DNA of 64,000 nucleotides from Paenibacillus aceris (GCF_017874035.1 NZ_JAGGKV010000015.1:62001-126000); one strand, 5' to 3'; shown: positions 51,487-60,697, counted from the stretch's first letter. Notes: generated by a model not told the origin, from the letters alone. Numbers and translations are program-made.

Positions 51487-52722
51487 CTACCCTCTCTGGT
51501 TGTTTCCGGTTCCTACCTTTACTGCGGATGCACTAGACTGGAAAGAAAATTTCGGCAACTTAAGCAGAACAGCAACCAGCAATAACAGGCAGCCGTTGAT
51601 GCCGAATACCACGGGAATCGACAATTGGGTTGCGAGAAAGCCTCCGATTAGCGGCCCCAACAGCAGGCCCATTTGATTGGCCGATTGATTAAGACTGAAC
51701 GCGCGGCTGCGGAAGCCCGGTTCCGTATGGGTAGCGATAAAAGCATTAAGCGCAGGAAATACGGCAGCGAAAAAAAGGCCGTAAACAAACCGCAGCGTTC
51801 CGAATCCGATCAGATCGTGAAACAATATTTGCAGCAAATTCCCAATCCCTCCGCCGATAAGCCCGATGAACAGTACCTTCTCGTAGCCCAGCTTGCTTCC
51901 GAGCTTGCCCCAGCGAGGAGCTGCAATCAATGTAGCGACTCCTACCGCAGAGAAAATGATACCCGCATGAAGTGAAGCTGATGACTTACTGGATCCCAGC
52001 TTCAGCACGTAGATCGTTAGCAGCGGCTCCAAAATCATGATCGACGTCGATGTAATAAAGACAATGAACAGCGCGGATACGAGCGTCCGATTGGCCGCTG
52101 CTTCCTTAAGGTCATTAAGAACCGAAGACCGCTTCGCATCGGATTTAACAAAGGAAGGCTCTTTCACCCAAACCCATGCGATAACGAAGGCAATCAGCAC
52201 CATCACACCTGCCAGCAAAAAGGTTTCACGCGTACCGATCAAGTGGCTTACGACCCCTCCCAACAGCGGTCCTAATATGGAAGCAGATGCGCTGGAAGTA
52301 GAGATAATGCCAAGCGCATAGCCGACGTGCTTCTCCGGCGTATTGGTTGCTACCAAGGCGATGGCTGAAGGAATATATCCCGCGAGCAATCCTTCCATAA
52401 TTCTTACGAGTATAAGCTCGTATGGATTTTGTACGATGAAGTATAAAAAATACGCAATCGACAGACAAATCCCCGCGCGAAGCATCATAGGCCTCCGGCC
52501 ATATTTGTCGGCCATAGAGCCCCAGAACGGAGCGATTAAAGCCGCAGCAAAAAACGTAATGGCGAATACGACACCCGTCCATAGTTCCAGTTGACTTTGT
52601 ACACCGAGATCATCCTGCAGAAATATAGACATAAACGGTATGGATACCGTATAGGCCATACTGACGAGGAAAGTCCCTACCCACAGCACGAAAAGATTAC
52701 TTTTCCAGGAATTATCAACCAA
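51487..52722 (-). CDS. MFS transporter, DHA1 (MdtG/NorA/TetA-like)
   Basis: A 411-residue, about 12-helix drug:H+ antiporter. Motif A is FWGSMADKYGRRPMMLRAG, followed by RIMEGLLAGYIPSAIALVA in helix 4 and SASASILGPLLGGV (motif C) in helix 5; the second half repeats with RWGKLGSKLG. TTG 52722 follows GGGAG by 7-8 nt. A perfect palindrome in the promoter region suggests a dedicated repressor encoded elsewhere. Confidence 0.9.
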   Translation of the reverse strand: MVDNSWKSNLFVLWVGTFLVSMAYTVSIPFMSIFLQDDLGVQSQLELWTGVVFAITFFAAALIAPFWGSMADKYGRRPMMLRAGICLSIAYFLYFIVQNPYELILVRIMEGLLAGYIPSAIALVATNTPEKHVGYALGIISTSSASASILGPLLGGVVSHLIGTRETFLLAGVMVLIAFVIAWVWVKEPSFVKSDAKRSSVLNDLKEAAANRTLVSALFIVFITSTSIMILEPLLTIYVLKLGSSKSSASLHAGIIFSAVGVATLIAAPRWGKLGSKLGYEKVLFIGLIGGGIGNLLQILFHDLIGFGTLRFVYGLFFAAVFPALNAFIATHTEPGFRSRAFSLNQSANQMGLLLGPLIGGFLATQLSIPVVFGINGCLLLLVAVLLKLPKFSFQSSASAVKVGTGNNQRG

Positions 52723-52766
52723 AGCGGCACTCCCTTTTCTTCGTTTGCCTCTATCATACCATTAAT

Positions 52767-52783
52767 ATTAAGAGGCTCTTAAT
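52767..52783 (-). promoter_or_regulatory. Palindromic operator at the MFS promoter
   Basis: ATTAAGAG-G-CTCTTAAT, perfect 8-1-8. On the minus strand it covers the putative -35 TTAAGA, 18 nt before TATGAT. Confidence 0.6.
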
Positions 52784-52930
52784 AGAACGTTTTTTTAGGA
52801 TGATAAAATGTTGTAATGACTACTTCAGAAAAACCGAACCTTCTGTCACCAAATCAATTCAAACCATCTTGCCAAAGTATGGTGAAGTGCTGGGAAGTCA
52901 AGGATGGCTATTACATCCACCACGTTAGAA

Positions 52931-52955
52931 AAGGCTACCGTCTACCGGCAGCCTT
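52931..52955 (-). terminator. Terminator after the GrpB-family gene
   Basis: AAGGCTACCG/CGGCAGCCTT, one mismatch, then TTTTC on the minus strand. Confidence 0.65.
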
Positions 52956-52970
52956 GTTTTGGTCGTCTAT

Positions 52971-53492
52971 TTAGCCATCATTCTGCGTTAACGTAGTAGC
53001 GCGTTGTAGTATCTCTCTCACAAAGTCACCCTTAGCATTCGTATATGCCAGACGGTCATTCTGGAATCGTTGTGCGAGTTCCAATTTTAAGTCACCATAT
53101 TGTTTGGCAGCCACTGGATGATTTCTCAAATAATCTCGAAAGAGGATATGTCGCTTATATTCGGAGTTTTCCATGGTACAGACGTATAGGTGATGCCAGG
53201 TTACATCGGCGGGAGGAATAAAAGCTTCTCGTCCTGTAGTTCCTAAGTCGCCTTCATGAACGTAGCCAATGGTGGCTAGCCTTTGAATAGCCTTAAGGAC
53301 ATCCGATTGCTTAGGCACCACCACGTCGATATCAACAATCGGCTTCGCTGCCAACCCTGGAACGGATGTACTGCCAACGTGTTCTATTGCGACTACAAAA
53401 TCACTTAAAACAGGCAGCACAAAGCCTCGTAACTGTTGAAACAATTGAACCCAACTAGGGTCATATTCACGCACTATTAGACTGGTACCCAT
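52971..53492 (-). CDS. GrpB family (UPF0157) nucleotidyltransferase-fold protein
   Basis: About 173 residues. HVGSTSVPGLAAKPIVDIDVVV holds the GS and DxD-type elements of the nucleotidyltransferase fold, and YLRNHPVAAKQYGDLK is typical of GrpB. Some relatives are fused to CoaE; the reaction of the stand-alone form is uncertain. ATG 53492 follows GGAGG by 6 nt; the frame's earlier start is not supported by a ribosome binding site. Confidence 0.9.
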   Translation of the reverse strand: MGTSLIVREYDPSWVQLFQQLRGFVLPVLSDFVVAIEHVGSTSVPGLAAKPIVDIDVVVPKQSDVLKAIQRLATIGYVHEGDLGTTGREAFIPPADVTWHHLYVCTMENSEYKRHILFRDYLRNHPVAAKQYGDLKLELAQRFQNDRLAYTNAKGDFVREILQRATTLTQNDG

Positions 53493-53654
53493 CAAACTCC
53501 TCCATTTCAACATCAAAGACCCATATCCGTATCCAAATAGAATTAATCAACATCACCAGCGGTTAAAGTTTGGTCAAAATCGTACCACTACGGATTCCAG
53601 CTCAATTACATTGGAGTCACCTCAAAATTTCACTTTTATAGTTAAATGCAGCTG

Positions 53655-54899
53655 TCAGTCTTCGATTGCCTGATAGACTGTGGTCCAGAAGTCGTGGATA
53701 AGCCGCGCTGAATCCGGGGTTGACATCCCGACCTGGGTGAGCAGGATTCCAGTGAGCTGATTGTCGGGGTCGGCGTAGGTCGACGTGCCGCTTCCGCCGT
53801 CCCAGCCGAATTGGCCGATGGACGCGTAGTCACCACGGTAGGTGCGCACCGCCATCCCGAATCCCCAGCCGCCATGTTGCCCTTGGCCGAATGACAGATG
53901 GACGTTGTTGCTGGCCATGGCGTTTCGGACTGCTTGTTGCTCAGGCGTGAGGCGGTTGGTGGTCATTAGTTGGACGGCGGGCCGGGACAGGATCCGTTCG
54001 GTCCCGTGCTTCCCGTGATTCAGCAGCATACGGAAGTAGGCGTGGTAGTCGTCGACGGTGGAGGTAAGTCCGCCGCCGCCGCCCTGGAACACCGGATTCT
54101 GGCTGTAGCGTCCCCCCTTCGCCTCGTCCCACACGTTGAACTCCCCTGTCTGCGGGTTCGGGGCGTAGAGGGGCGGCAGCCGGTCGATCTTGTTGGCGGG
54201 CACGTGGAAACCAGTGTCCTTCATGCCCAGCGGTTCGAAGATGCGTGCGCGCAGGAACGTCTCAAACGATTGGCCCGTGACCCTGGCGACGAGGACGCCG
54301 AGTAGATCGTTGCTAATGTGGTATTGCCAGCGCTCTCCGGGCTGGTACATCAGCGGAAGCGTGCCAAGCCGGCGCATCCACTCATCCGGCTCGGGCATCG
54401 GCGTCGGCAGATCGGGCGTGAGCCCCTGCTCGAAGATCGCACCCATGATCGGAGTGCCAAGCGCTGTTATATCCATGCCGAGCCCAAACGTGGAGGTCAA
54501 CAGGTCCCGTACGGTGATTGGCCGCCGCGCCGGCACGGTGTCGTCCAGCGGACCGTCGACCCGTTTCAGCACCCGCCGGTCGGCGAGTTCGGGCAGCCAT
54601 GGCTCTACCGGGTCATCCAGCCGCAACCTGCACTCGTCGAGCAGGATCATCACTGACGCGACCGCGACCGGCTTGGAAGTGGACGCCATCCGGAAGATTG
54701 TGTCCCTTGTCATCGGCGCACCACCGTCATGCCGCATCGTACCGATCGCTTCGACGTGCGTCTCACCGTACCGGCTGACCAGGGCGACGAGCCCAGGAAT
54801 CTTCCCGGACTCGACATGCCGTGCCAGCACTTCGCGCATTCTGCTCAGCCCTCTTTTGGAGAAGCCGCTGTTGCTTTGTCCCGTTATAATTTTTTCCAT
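53655..54899 (-). CDS. Serine hydrolase of the beta-lactamase class C/esterase family
   Basis: A 414-residue penicillin-binding-protein-like hydrolase. The nucleophile motif is Ser73-T-S-Lys76 (MASTSKPV), the second motif YHISND supplies the Tyr, and HGGWGFGM replaces KTG. No signal peptide, so probably a cytoplasmic esterase or peptidase rather than a secreted beta-lactamase. The frame is open upstream but ATG 54899 follows AAGGAGG with 8-nt spacing. Base composition is strikingly GC-rich against the flanking genes, suggesting transfer from a high-GC donor. It lies 13 bp past the pentapeptide-repeat gene. Confidence 0.9.
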   Translation of the reverse strand: MEKIITGQSNSGFSKRGLSRMREVLARHVESGKIPGLVALVSRYGETHVEAIGTMRHDGGAPMTRDTIFRMASTSKPVAVASVMILLDECRLRLDDPVEPWLPELADRRVLKRVDGPLDDTVPARRPITVRDLLTSTFGLGMDITALGTPIMGAIFEQGLTPDLPTPMPEPDEWMRRLGTLPLMYQPGERWQYHISNDLLGVLVARVTGQSFETFLRARIFEPLGMKDTGFHVPANKIDRLPPLYAPNPQTGEFNVWDEAKGGRYSQNPVFQGGGGGLTSTVDDYHAYFRMLLNHGKHGTERILSRPAVQLMTTNRLTPEQQAVRNAMASNNVHLSFGQGQHGGWGFGMAVRTYRGDYASIGQFGWDGGSGTSTYADPDNQLTGILLTQVGMSTPDSARLIHDFWTTVYQAIED

Positions 54900-54912
54900 T
54901 TGGTATCCCTCC

Positions 54913-55782
54913 TTATCGAATCGTAACTTTGGACAAATCGGCCCCCATGCCTTTGAGATGCGCATAGGTCAGTTTATCCATCATTGCGTCGTCAAAACAG
55001 ATGGTTTTGATCATACGATAGTATTTATTAGTAAGAGTAAACCCAGGCTGGAAAGAAACATTATTAAATGTAGCGCCCCTGAATGAGACTTCGGTTAAGG
55101 CCGCTTTATCAAACTTAACGCCGATAAACGTCTGTCCGTCAAAACATTGCCTGGTCAGATCGGTGTATTTGAAGTCAACCCCATCAAATAAACAACCTTC
55201 AAAAATCGTTTTTCTAAGATCGGTCATCGTTAACGTCACGTCGGTTAGTCTTACGCCTGTGAATTTGGCTCCGTCAAGCCCCGACTTGCTGAAATTGGTT
55301 CGTACAAGGATCGTCTTATTAAAGCTTGCATTTGTCAGGTCAAGCGCGTATAGACTGCAGTCCGTCAGATTCGCTCCATCAAAATTAGCTTCGCGCACGT
55401 CACTGGCCTTAAACGAACTGCCGGTCAAATCTGCGCCCGAAAAGTCGGAGCCGTGCAGTGCACTGCCTTTAAACTGTCCTTTATGGGCCGTAACGCCTGC
55501 AAAGTCGCTTTCCGACAAGTTGCTTCCACTAAAGTTTGTCAGTACTTTCCGTTCTAGTGAGCGGGAAAGGTTGGCGACCTCCAGAATCGTTTGCTCGATG
55601 TCACCGATACTCTCAATGGTCATCTTAAAAGCTTTTTCATCGTCCTTGCCCTCCGCTCGAAGTTCACGGTATCGTTCCTGCAAATCGGTAAGCAGGTCGG
55701 CCTTTAATTCGGTGACGCTTTTTACCCCATCGTATGGCGTAAAAACGCTGTTCAGATAATCCGTCAATTTTGGATTCATCAT
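54913..55782 (-). CDS. Pentapeptide-repeat protein with N-terminal permease-prefix-like domain
   Basis: A 289-residue protein. Residues 1-70 (PKLTDYLNSVFTPYDGV..LTDLQERYRELRAEGKDDEKAF) resemble the small helical domain found next to PadR regulators in DUF1700 or permease-prefix proteins. Residues about 82-240 are pentapeptide repeats (for instance ANFDGANLTDCSLYALDLTNASF), a right-handed beta-helix. Pentapeptide proteins can mimic DNA and protect gyrase, but that is not implied by sequence. The gene directly upstream is a decayed PadR gene, the usual partner. ATG 55782 follows GGGGAG. Confidence 0.82.
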   Translation of the reverse strand: MMNPKLTDYLNSVFTPYDGVKSVTELKADLLTDLQERYRELRAEGKDDEKAFKMTIESIGDIEQTILEVANLSRSLERKVLTNFSGSNLSESDFAGVTAHKGQFKGSALHGSDFSGADLTGSSFKASDVREANFDGANLTDCSLYALDLTNASFNKTILVRTNFSKSGLDGAKFTGVRLTDVTLTMTDLRKTIFEGCLFDGVDFKYTDLTRQCFDGQTFIGVKFDKAALTEVSFRGATFNNVSFQPGFTLTNKYYRMIKTICFDDAMMDKLTYAHLKGMGADLSKVTIR

Positions 55783-55795
55783 ATCAAATCTCCCC

Positions 55796-56089
55796 TTATA
55801 CTAAGTTTTCTAACAAGCGTTTTGCATAGTCACAATTTCTTTTGTGACGGTCGTAAGTGTTTTTTCCCCTTTCGGTAAACGTAATCCTAAAATGTTTGCG
55901 CTGTCCGCTCCTGTGAGTCATCACCCCAATACCACTCGATGTCGCTGTCTGCTTCAAGCCGCCGGAACCTGGAGTACATCGTGGCTTCCTTTCGTTCATT
56001 CTCACCGTCCGAACGCTCGGCAATTAGCTAGACAATTTCGTATCTGTATGTCCTAGCAGCAGGTCGGATGTGGTCTTGTTCTCGCTCAT
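55796..56089 (-). pseudogene. Decayed PadR-family regulator
   Basis: ATG 56089 (after GAGGTG) starts MSENKTTSDLLLGHTDTKLSS, then a stop where PadR proteins continue with LLxxSDSYGY. The next part, KEATMYSRFRRLE, is in a second frame, and the C-terminal part (KHFRITFTERGKNTYDRHKRNCDYAKRLLENL) is in a third. At least two frameshifts plus an internal deletion. The pentapeptide-repeat gene downstream has therefore lost its probable regulator. Confidence 0.82.
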
Positions 56090-56187
56090 ACAATCACCTC
56101 CATAACTGCATAATAAGATACATTACTATGTCTGTCAAGGTACTATTTATAATACAATACGCTATCTAGAATAATTTGTGCATACAT

Positions 56188-56279
56188 AAGGATAAACAGC
56201 TTCATCGTCCTTTTAGGACGAGCGCGTTTGTCAAGGTAGATGCGAAGCAAAAGTAGAAAACTTATACTTTCTTATCTAC
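56188..56279. repeat. 92-bp structured intergenic repeat, copy B
   Basis: 87 of 92 positions identical to the copy at 38391-38482; the difference in the outer arm (GTTTGTC for GTTTATC) keeps pairing as G.U in RNA. Lies in the 56090-56418 gap, next to a terminator hairpin. Confidence 0.85.
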
Positions 56280-56283
56280 GAAC

Positions 56284-56309
56284 AAAAAAAAACCGCGCAA
56301 AGCGCAGTT
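56284..56309 (-). terminator. Intrinsic terminator downstream of the phosphotransferase gene
   Basis: On the minus strand AACTGCGC-TTT-GCGCGGTT followed by a run of T. Confidence 0.78.
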
Positions 56310-56418
56310 TCCTAGGAAGTATATTTATATGCCAACCTCATGAATCAACATTCCTGCTTTTTATTTTAATAACAACGGCTGTTGGGCTGCAGATCGGCGC
56401 TTAGCTGCAACCGAAGCC

Positions 56419-59091
56419 TCACTCGCTCCGCTCCAGCACCAGCACATAGCCGCGCGTCCCGTCCAAGCGAATGCGGTCGCCATCACGGATCAAGGTCGTC
56501 GCCCCGTCGATGCCGACGACCGCTGGCAGCCCGTATTCCCGGGCGACCACAGCGCCATGCGTCATCAGACCGCCGACCTCCATCACCAGCCCGACGGCGG
56601 AATGGAACAGCGGTGTCCAGCCAGGGTCGGTGAAAGGAGCGATCATAATCTCTCCCCTGTTCAGATTCGCCTCCTCCGGCCTCAGCACCACACGGGCGAT
56701 GCCCTCGATGACGCCGGCCGATACCGGAGTTCCGACCCATGCTCCCTCGGGGACGTCCTGCAGCTTGCGCCGGCCGGTAATGATTTCCCCTTCGCTCGTC
56801 ATCAGCCTTGGTGGCTTCATGCCTCGGAATCGCTCCAGCTCCTCCTTCCGCTGCTCGAGCAGCGCCGCAAGCCCGGGCAGCCGTTCCCCCTCGGTCAGTT
56901 TCAGCAACTCGTCGAGCGACAAATAAAACACTTCATCCGCCCGATTCAGAACGCCATCTTTGACCAGTGAGCGACCCTCGTCAAGCAGACCTTCTCGTAC
57001 GAGGCCGAAATGCTGCATCATCAAATATTTGGGATGCTCCCGCAGTCCCATCAACCCGCGGTATACGCATACCAGCCGCGACATCAGCTTCGCCTTGAGC
57101 CAGCCGAAAGGCTGGGCACGCAGACGCTTTAGCAATTCGCTTGCCGCAGCTGAAGCCTCGAGGGTTCCTTCGGCGAACTTGGCCCGGTGCTCCCCGGGCT
57201 CCATGCTCCGCATATGGCAGACGATCGACGGAAGCAGCGTGCTCGGATCCTCTCGCCACCGTGGCCGCGTAATATCGATTTCGCCAGGGCATCGCATCCC
57301 GTACAACGCTATGAACCGGTCCCACAGCAGCCCGAACGCATCGCCGCCCTCCACCTGCCGCAGCTGCTCTCGGAACTGCAGTGGATCGCCGCGCCTTAAC
57401 AGCTCGATCACCTGAGGATACGATCTGGCTGCATCTGCCAGGTCGCCGATCATAAGCCCCATTTCGCTCGTGATGTTGCCGGGCAGTCCTCGATTCAGTA
57501 CATGCACGACCTCGGTGTCGCCCAACCACTTGATTGACAGAGCATTCACTAGTCGGGACGAAATGATACCGGCGAGCGGATAGGGGATCAGCTGGGGAAA
57601 AATGGTCAGCAGGAGCATGCCTATATGCTCCTGGATTCGGACGACCCGCTCCGGGCCGGTGACGCCGGAAAGCCGGATTTCCCCCTTCTGGACCGAAGCC
57701 TCGATATACGCATTTACCTCCAGATGCGCATCGGTGACAGGAGCGTACAGCAGCTTGCGCGCTACCCTCCGCAGTACAGGACGAATAAAGCGGAGTACGC
57801 CTTTTTTCACACCGGCCGCTGGAGGCAAATGCTGGACAAATGACTCCCGCTTCACAAGCTCCGTTACGCCGAGGCCGATCATTTCATCGACGTTGGCCAA
57901 TACTTTCGGCAAAATAACACGGGCCTGCTTCACCGTCAGCAGCTTGGTAATATCGACGTAGACTCTTCCGCCGACCGCAGCCGTATGCTCGTTCATCGCC
58001 TGGATGCCCGTTTTCCCGAAAGGAATAAGAGTACGAAGCACGGACAAGCCCATTGGCTTCATAGCGTCTGTCATCATCTGCTGATGGCCGAAGGAAACGA
58101 GCAGATGCGGGCTCTCCCCTGGCGGGATGTTCAAATCGGGTAGCGGATACAGCGAGGTGATCGGTCGGCTCTGAACGATGAAGAAACTCCCTTGCGCGAA
58201 GCACCACTCGATGTCCTGCTCCGACCCGTAATGCCGCTTGATCTTCTCGCCGAGCGCTGCGAGCTCCAGGATCCGCACATCGTCAAGCGCCTGCATCTCT
58301 TGTTGAATCTCCGGCAGCTCCCTCTTCACGGTGCCTCCCTCCGGCAGCGCATAGATAGCAAGCTTCTTGCGGGAGACGGTCTTCGTCAGCAGCTTCCCTG
58401 ACCGCACCTGATACAGATCGGCGGAGACTAGCCCGGACACAAGCGCCTCCCCCAAGCCGTAGCTGGCGTCAATCGACACGGTGCCCCGGTGGCCCGTGAT
58501 CGGATCGGCGGTAAACATGATGCCGGATACCTCGGGGAACACCATGCGCTGTACGACGACGGACAATTGCACAGTACGGTGATCGAACCGATTGCGAGCC
58601 CGGTACGATATCGCCCGGTCGGTGAACAGCGACGCCCAGCATTTGCGGACTGCGTCCAGCAGCGCGTCTTCCCCGCATACATTCAGATAAGTGTCCTGCT
58701 GACCAGCGAATGAAGCCGTCGGCAAATCCTCCGCCGTGGCACTTGAGCGTACCGCATAGGCTTGATCCGTTCCTGACCGGTGCCAGCCCTGGATGATTGC
58801 GGTGCGAATGTCATCTGGAACCGGCAAAGTTACCAGATGCTCTCGGATGTCCTGCCCCAACGCCGTAATCTCCCCGAGCTGGTCCGCCTCAACTCTGTCT
58901 AATCGCCCCAAAAAACCGTCCATGACGTCGCTCTGCTTCAGAAATGACCGGTACGCTTCCGTAGTGATACAAAAGCCCGAAGGGACGGGAAAGCCCGCCT
59001 TCATCATCTCCCCCAAATTAGCTCCCTTGCCTCCGACGAGGGGAAGGCTGCTCTTATCCAGATGGTCAAAATCAAGCACATAAACGCTCAT
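56419..59091 (-). CDS. Rifampin phosphotransferase-like PEP synthase/PPDK-family protein
   Basis: An 890-residue protein: N-terminal ATP-binding domain (GGKGANLGEM at about 20, RSSATAEDLPTASFAGQQDTYLNV, VVVQRMVFPEVSGIMFTADPITG), a middle domain, and a C-terminal swivelling His domain with MTHGAVVAREYGLPAVVG, catalytic His845. There is no C-terminal PEP-binding TIM barrel, so it is not a PEP synthase; the three-domain layout is that of rifampin phosphotransferases, which use ATP to inactivate rifamycins. Length is close to the family's. It follows a TetR gene by 2 bp, so expression is probably repressor-controlled. GC-rich. Drug specificity is not proven. Confidence 0.85.
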   Translation of the reverse strand: MSVYVLDFDHLDKSSLPLVGGKGANLGEMMKAGFPVPSGFCITTEAYRSFLKQSDVMDGFLGRLDRVEADQLGEITALGQDIREHLVTLPVPDDIRTAIIQGWHRSGTDQAYAVRSSATAEDLPTASFAGQQDTYLNVCGEDALLDAVRKCWASLFTDRAISYRARNRFDHRTVQLSVVVQRMVFPEVSGIMFTADPITGHRGTVSIDASYGLGEALVSGLVSADLYQVRSGKLLTKTVSRKKLAIYALPEGGTVKRELPEIQQEMQALDDVRILELAALGEKIKRHYGSEQDIEWCFAQGSFFIVQSRPITSLYPLPDLNIPPGESPHLLVSFGHQQMMTDAMKPMGLSVLRTLIPFGKTGIQAMNEHTAAVGGRVYVDITKLLTVKQARVILPKVLANVDEMIGLGVTELVKRESFVQHLPPAAGVKKGVLRFIRPVLRRVARKLLYAPVTDAHLEVNAYIEASVQKGEIRLSGVTGPERVVRIQEHIGMLLLTIFPQLIPYPLAGIISSRLVNALSIKWLGDTEVVHVLNRGLPGNITSEMGLMIGDLADAARSYPQVIELLRRGDPLQFREQLRQVEGGDAFGLLWDRFIALYGMRCPGEIDITRPRWREDPSTLLPSIVCHMRSMEPGEHRAKFAEGTLEASAAASELLKRLRAQPFGWLKAKLMSRLVCVYRGLMGLREHPKYLMMQHFGLVREGLLDEGRSLVKDGVLNRADEVFYLSLDELLKLTEGERLPGLAALLEQRKEELERFRGMKPPRLMTSEGEIITGRRKLQDVPEGAWVGTPVSAGVIEGIARVVLRPEEANLNRGEIMIAPFTDPGWTPLFHSAVGLVMEVGGLMTHGAVVAREYGLPAVVGIDGATTLIRDGDRIRLDGTRGYVLVLERSE

Positions 59092-59093
59092 GG

Positions 59094-59681
59094 CTATTCG
59101 CTCCTCTTATTGGATTGGTCCGCGCGTAGACCGTGCATATACAAACCAAACAACGTTTCGCCCATCTCCACCATCGTTACCCCATACTTGGCAGCCACAT
59201 CCGGCCGCGCCATGCGTTGAATACTTTCCAACATAATGGCTGTCACAAGCCTCGGATTCACGTTCCGGATATGTCCCTCCTGCATCGCCCGCTGAAGCAG
59301 CCGTTCTATGAATGTGAGCTGTTCGCTGCGGAACGCTTCTAGCTTCGTCCATAAGCCTGGGATATATTTTTGAATATCGTTCAAAAATAACGGATGCAGC
59401 TTGACGATCTCACTCTTGATGCTCATAAACACACGCTCGAATACGTCAAGCGGATGGCCGGAGGTCTGCATATGCGTTTTCACGTAATTTGCAATCGCTT
59501 TCATAATCGTATCCAGCACTGCTTCTGCGATCTCTTCTTTCCCGCTAAAATACAAATACAGCGTCTTCTTGCTCATCCCGAGCCGGGACGCCAACTCGCT
59601 CAATGTCACGCCACGATAGCCTTTAGCATTAAACAGATCGGCAGCCTCCTGTACGATGCGCGACCTGATCGATTCATCCAT
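59094..59681 (-). CDS. TetR-family regulator paired with the phosphotransferase
   Basis: A 195-residue regulator: helix-turn-helix VTLSELASRLGMSKKTLYLYFSGKEEI (about 24-50) and a divergent ligand domain. ATG 59681 follows AGGAGGAGG. It is the first gene of a two-gene operon with the rifampin phosphotransferase-like gene (2-bp gap) and has an inverted repeat in front, which suggests autorepression and control of the resistance gene. Confidence 0.92.
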   Translation of the reverse strand: MDESIRSRIVQEAADLFNAKGYRGVTLSELASRLGMSKKTLYLYFSGKEEIAEAVLDTIMKAIANYVKTHMQTSGHPLDVFERVFMSIKSEIVKLHPLFLNDIQKYIPGLWTKLEAFRSEQLTFIERLLQRAMQEGHIRNVNPRLVTAIMLESIQRMARPDVAAKYGVTMVEMGETLFGLYMHGLRADQSNKRSE

Positions 59682-59713
59682 CCGTACGCCTCCTCCTTTC
59701 CACTCCGGAAACT

Positions 59714-59739
59714 AAAATGGTTTCTACAGTTTCCATTTT
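59714..59739 (-). promoter_or_regulatory. Candidate operator upstream of the second tetR gene
   Basis: AAAATGG (59714-59720) and CCATTTT (59733-59739) form a perfect 7-bp inverted repeat with a 12-nt centre, 33 bp before the start codon. Confidence 0.5.
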
Positions 59740-59775
59740 ACATAATGGCTTCACCAACCGCAAGGTGAAAAGTTC

Positions 59776-60674
59776 ATGCTGATCATCCAAGAATGGCCCA
59801 ACCGGCAGGTGCTGAAGATCAGTCAATTTTCACACGACAAACCCGTCGTTACAGGTTTGTTTGTTGCTGCGGCACAAAGTTTATATTCAGTTCACGTTGG
59901 AGAATATCGTGCGCTCGGAGGGTGCAGCAATCACGTCGATGATCGGTATGATTCTAAGTGTTGTTGTGAATATTATTCTCGATGCGCTAGTCATCTTCGT
60001 CTTCCATTGGGGCGTGATCGGCGTTGCATCTGCTACGGTTATTTCTAATTTGGCTGCGAGTGTATTCTACGCCTTCCATAAAGGATATATGAGTCAATTC
60101 TTAACCTTCTCCGTAAAATGGTTCAAGGCTACCCAAGGACATTCTCAGCAATGTATTCAAAATCGGAGTTCCCGTTTTTGGGTTGAATATGGGGAGCAAG
60201 CCATAGCGGCATTCGGAATTTCATCTCGTTTATTGCAATTTCCTTACGATCAAAGCGATTGTGGCGTTAGCAGTCGTATTCGGCGTCATCGTCTATCTAA
60301 TTTCCGACCACTTAATTGGTTTATTCACGCATGACCCGCAATTAATTGAAATGGGCAGCTACATTCTACATGTGACGTTCTTATCCTTGTTCATTATAGG
60401 AATGACCTCGTTGTTTACGGGGATCTTCCAAGCAACAGCGCAAGGAACCGCCGCGTTTATTATGTCAGTTATTCAAGGAATTACACTTATTCCTGTATTG
60501 TATATCTCTAATCAAATAAACGGCTTCCACGGGTTGGTATGGTCGCTCGTCATTGCGGATGCCGTCGCATTCCTTGTTGGTGCCATCATGCTGTATGTCC
60601 TGCGGACTAAATTGCAGCCGGATCTTGATAATTTTGGTATAGTAGAAGATATAACAAACAAGAAGACAGGATAA
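59776..60674 (+). pseudogene. Decayed MATE-family efflux pump
   Basis: Fragments of one MATE protein lie in different frames: LENIVRSEGAAITSMIGMIL through AASVFYAFHKGYMSQF (59890-60130), then after a frameshift DILSNVFKIGVPVFGLNMG, then YGEQAIAAFGISSRLLQFP, and after another break ALAVVFGVIVYLISDHLIGLF to the C-terminus at 60674. The N-terminal third is missing, and the middle shows a deletion. It cannot make a working pump. It lies divergent from the tetR-phosphotransferase pair, perhaps a former second resistance gene of that locus. Confidence 0.85.
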
Positions 60675-60697
60675 GGGCACTTCCCTATCCTGCCTTT
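60663..60697 (+). terminator. Intrinsic terminator at the end of the MATE remnant
   Basis: GACAGGATAAGGG pairs with CCCTATCCTGCC, then T5. Confidence 0.78.

Noticed and set aside
53655-54899. Secreted class C beta-lactamase
   Set aside because: No signal peptide and no KTG motif; SxxK plus Tyr alone support only a serine hydrolase of this fold.
54190-55086. 298-codon plus-strand frame over the serine hydrolase
   Set aside because: Antisense shadow caused by high GC content; the minus strand carries the catalytic motifs and a strong ribosome binding site.
56419-59091. PEP synthase or pyruvate phosphate dikinase
   Set aside because: The C-terminal PEP-binding TIM barrel is missing; the chain ends soon after the swivelling His domain.
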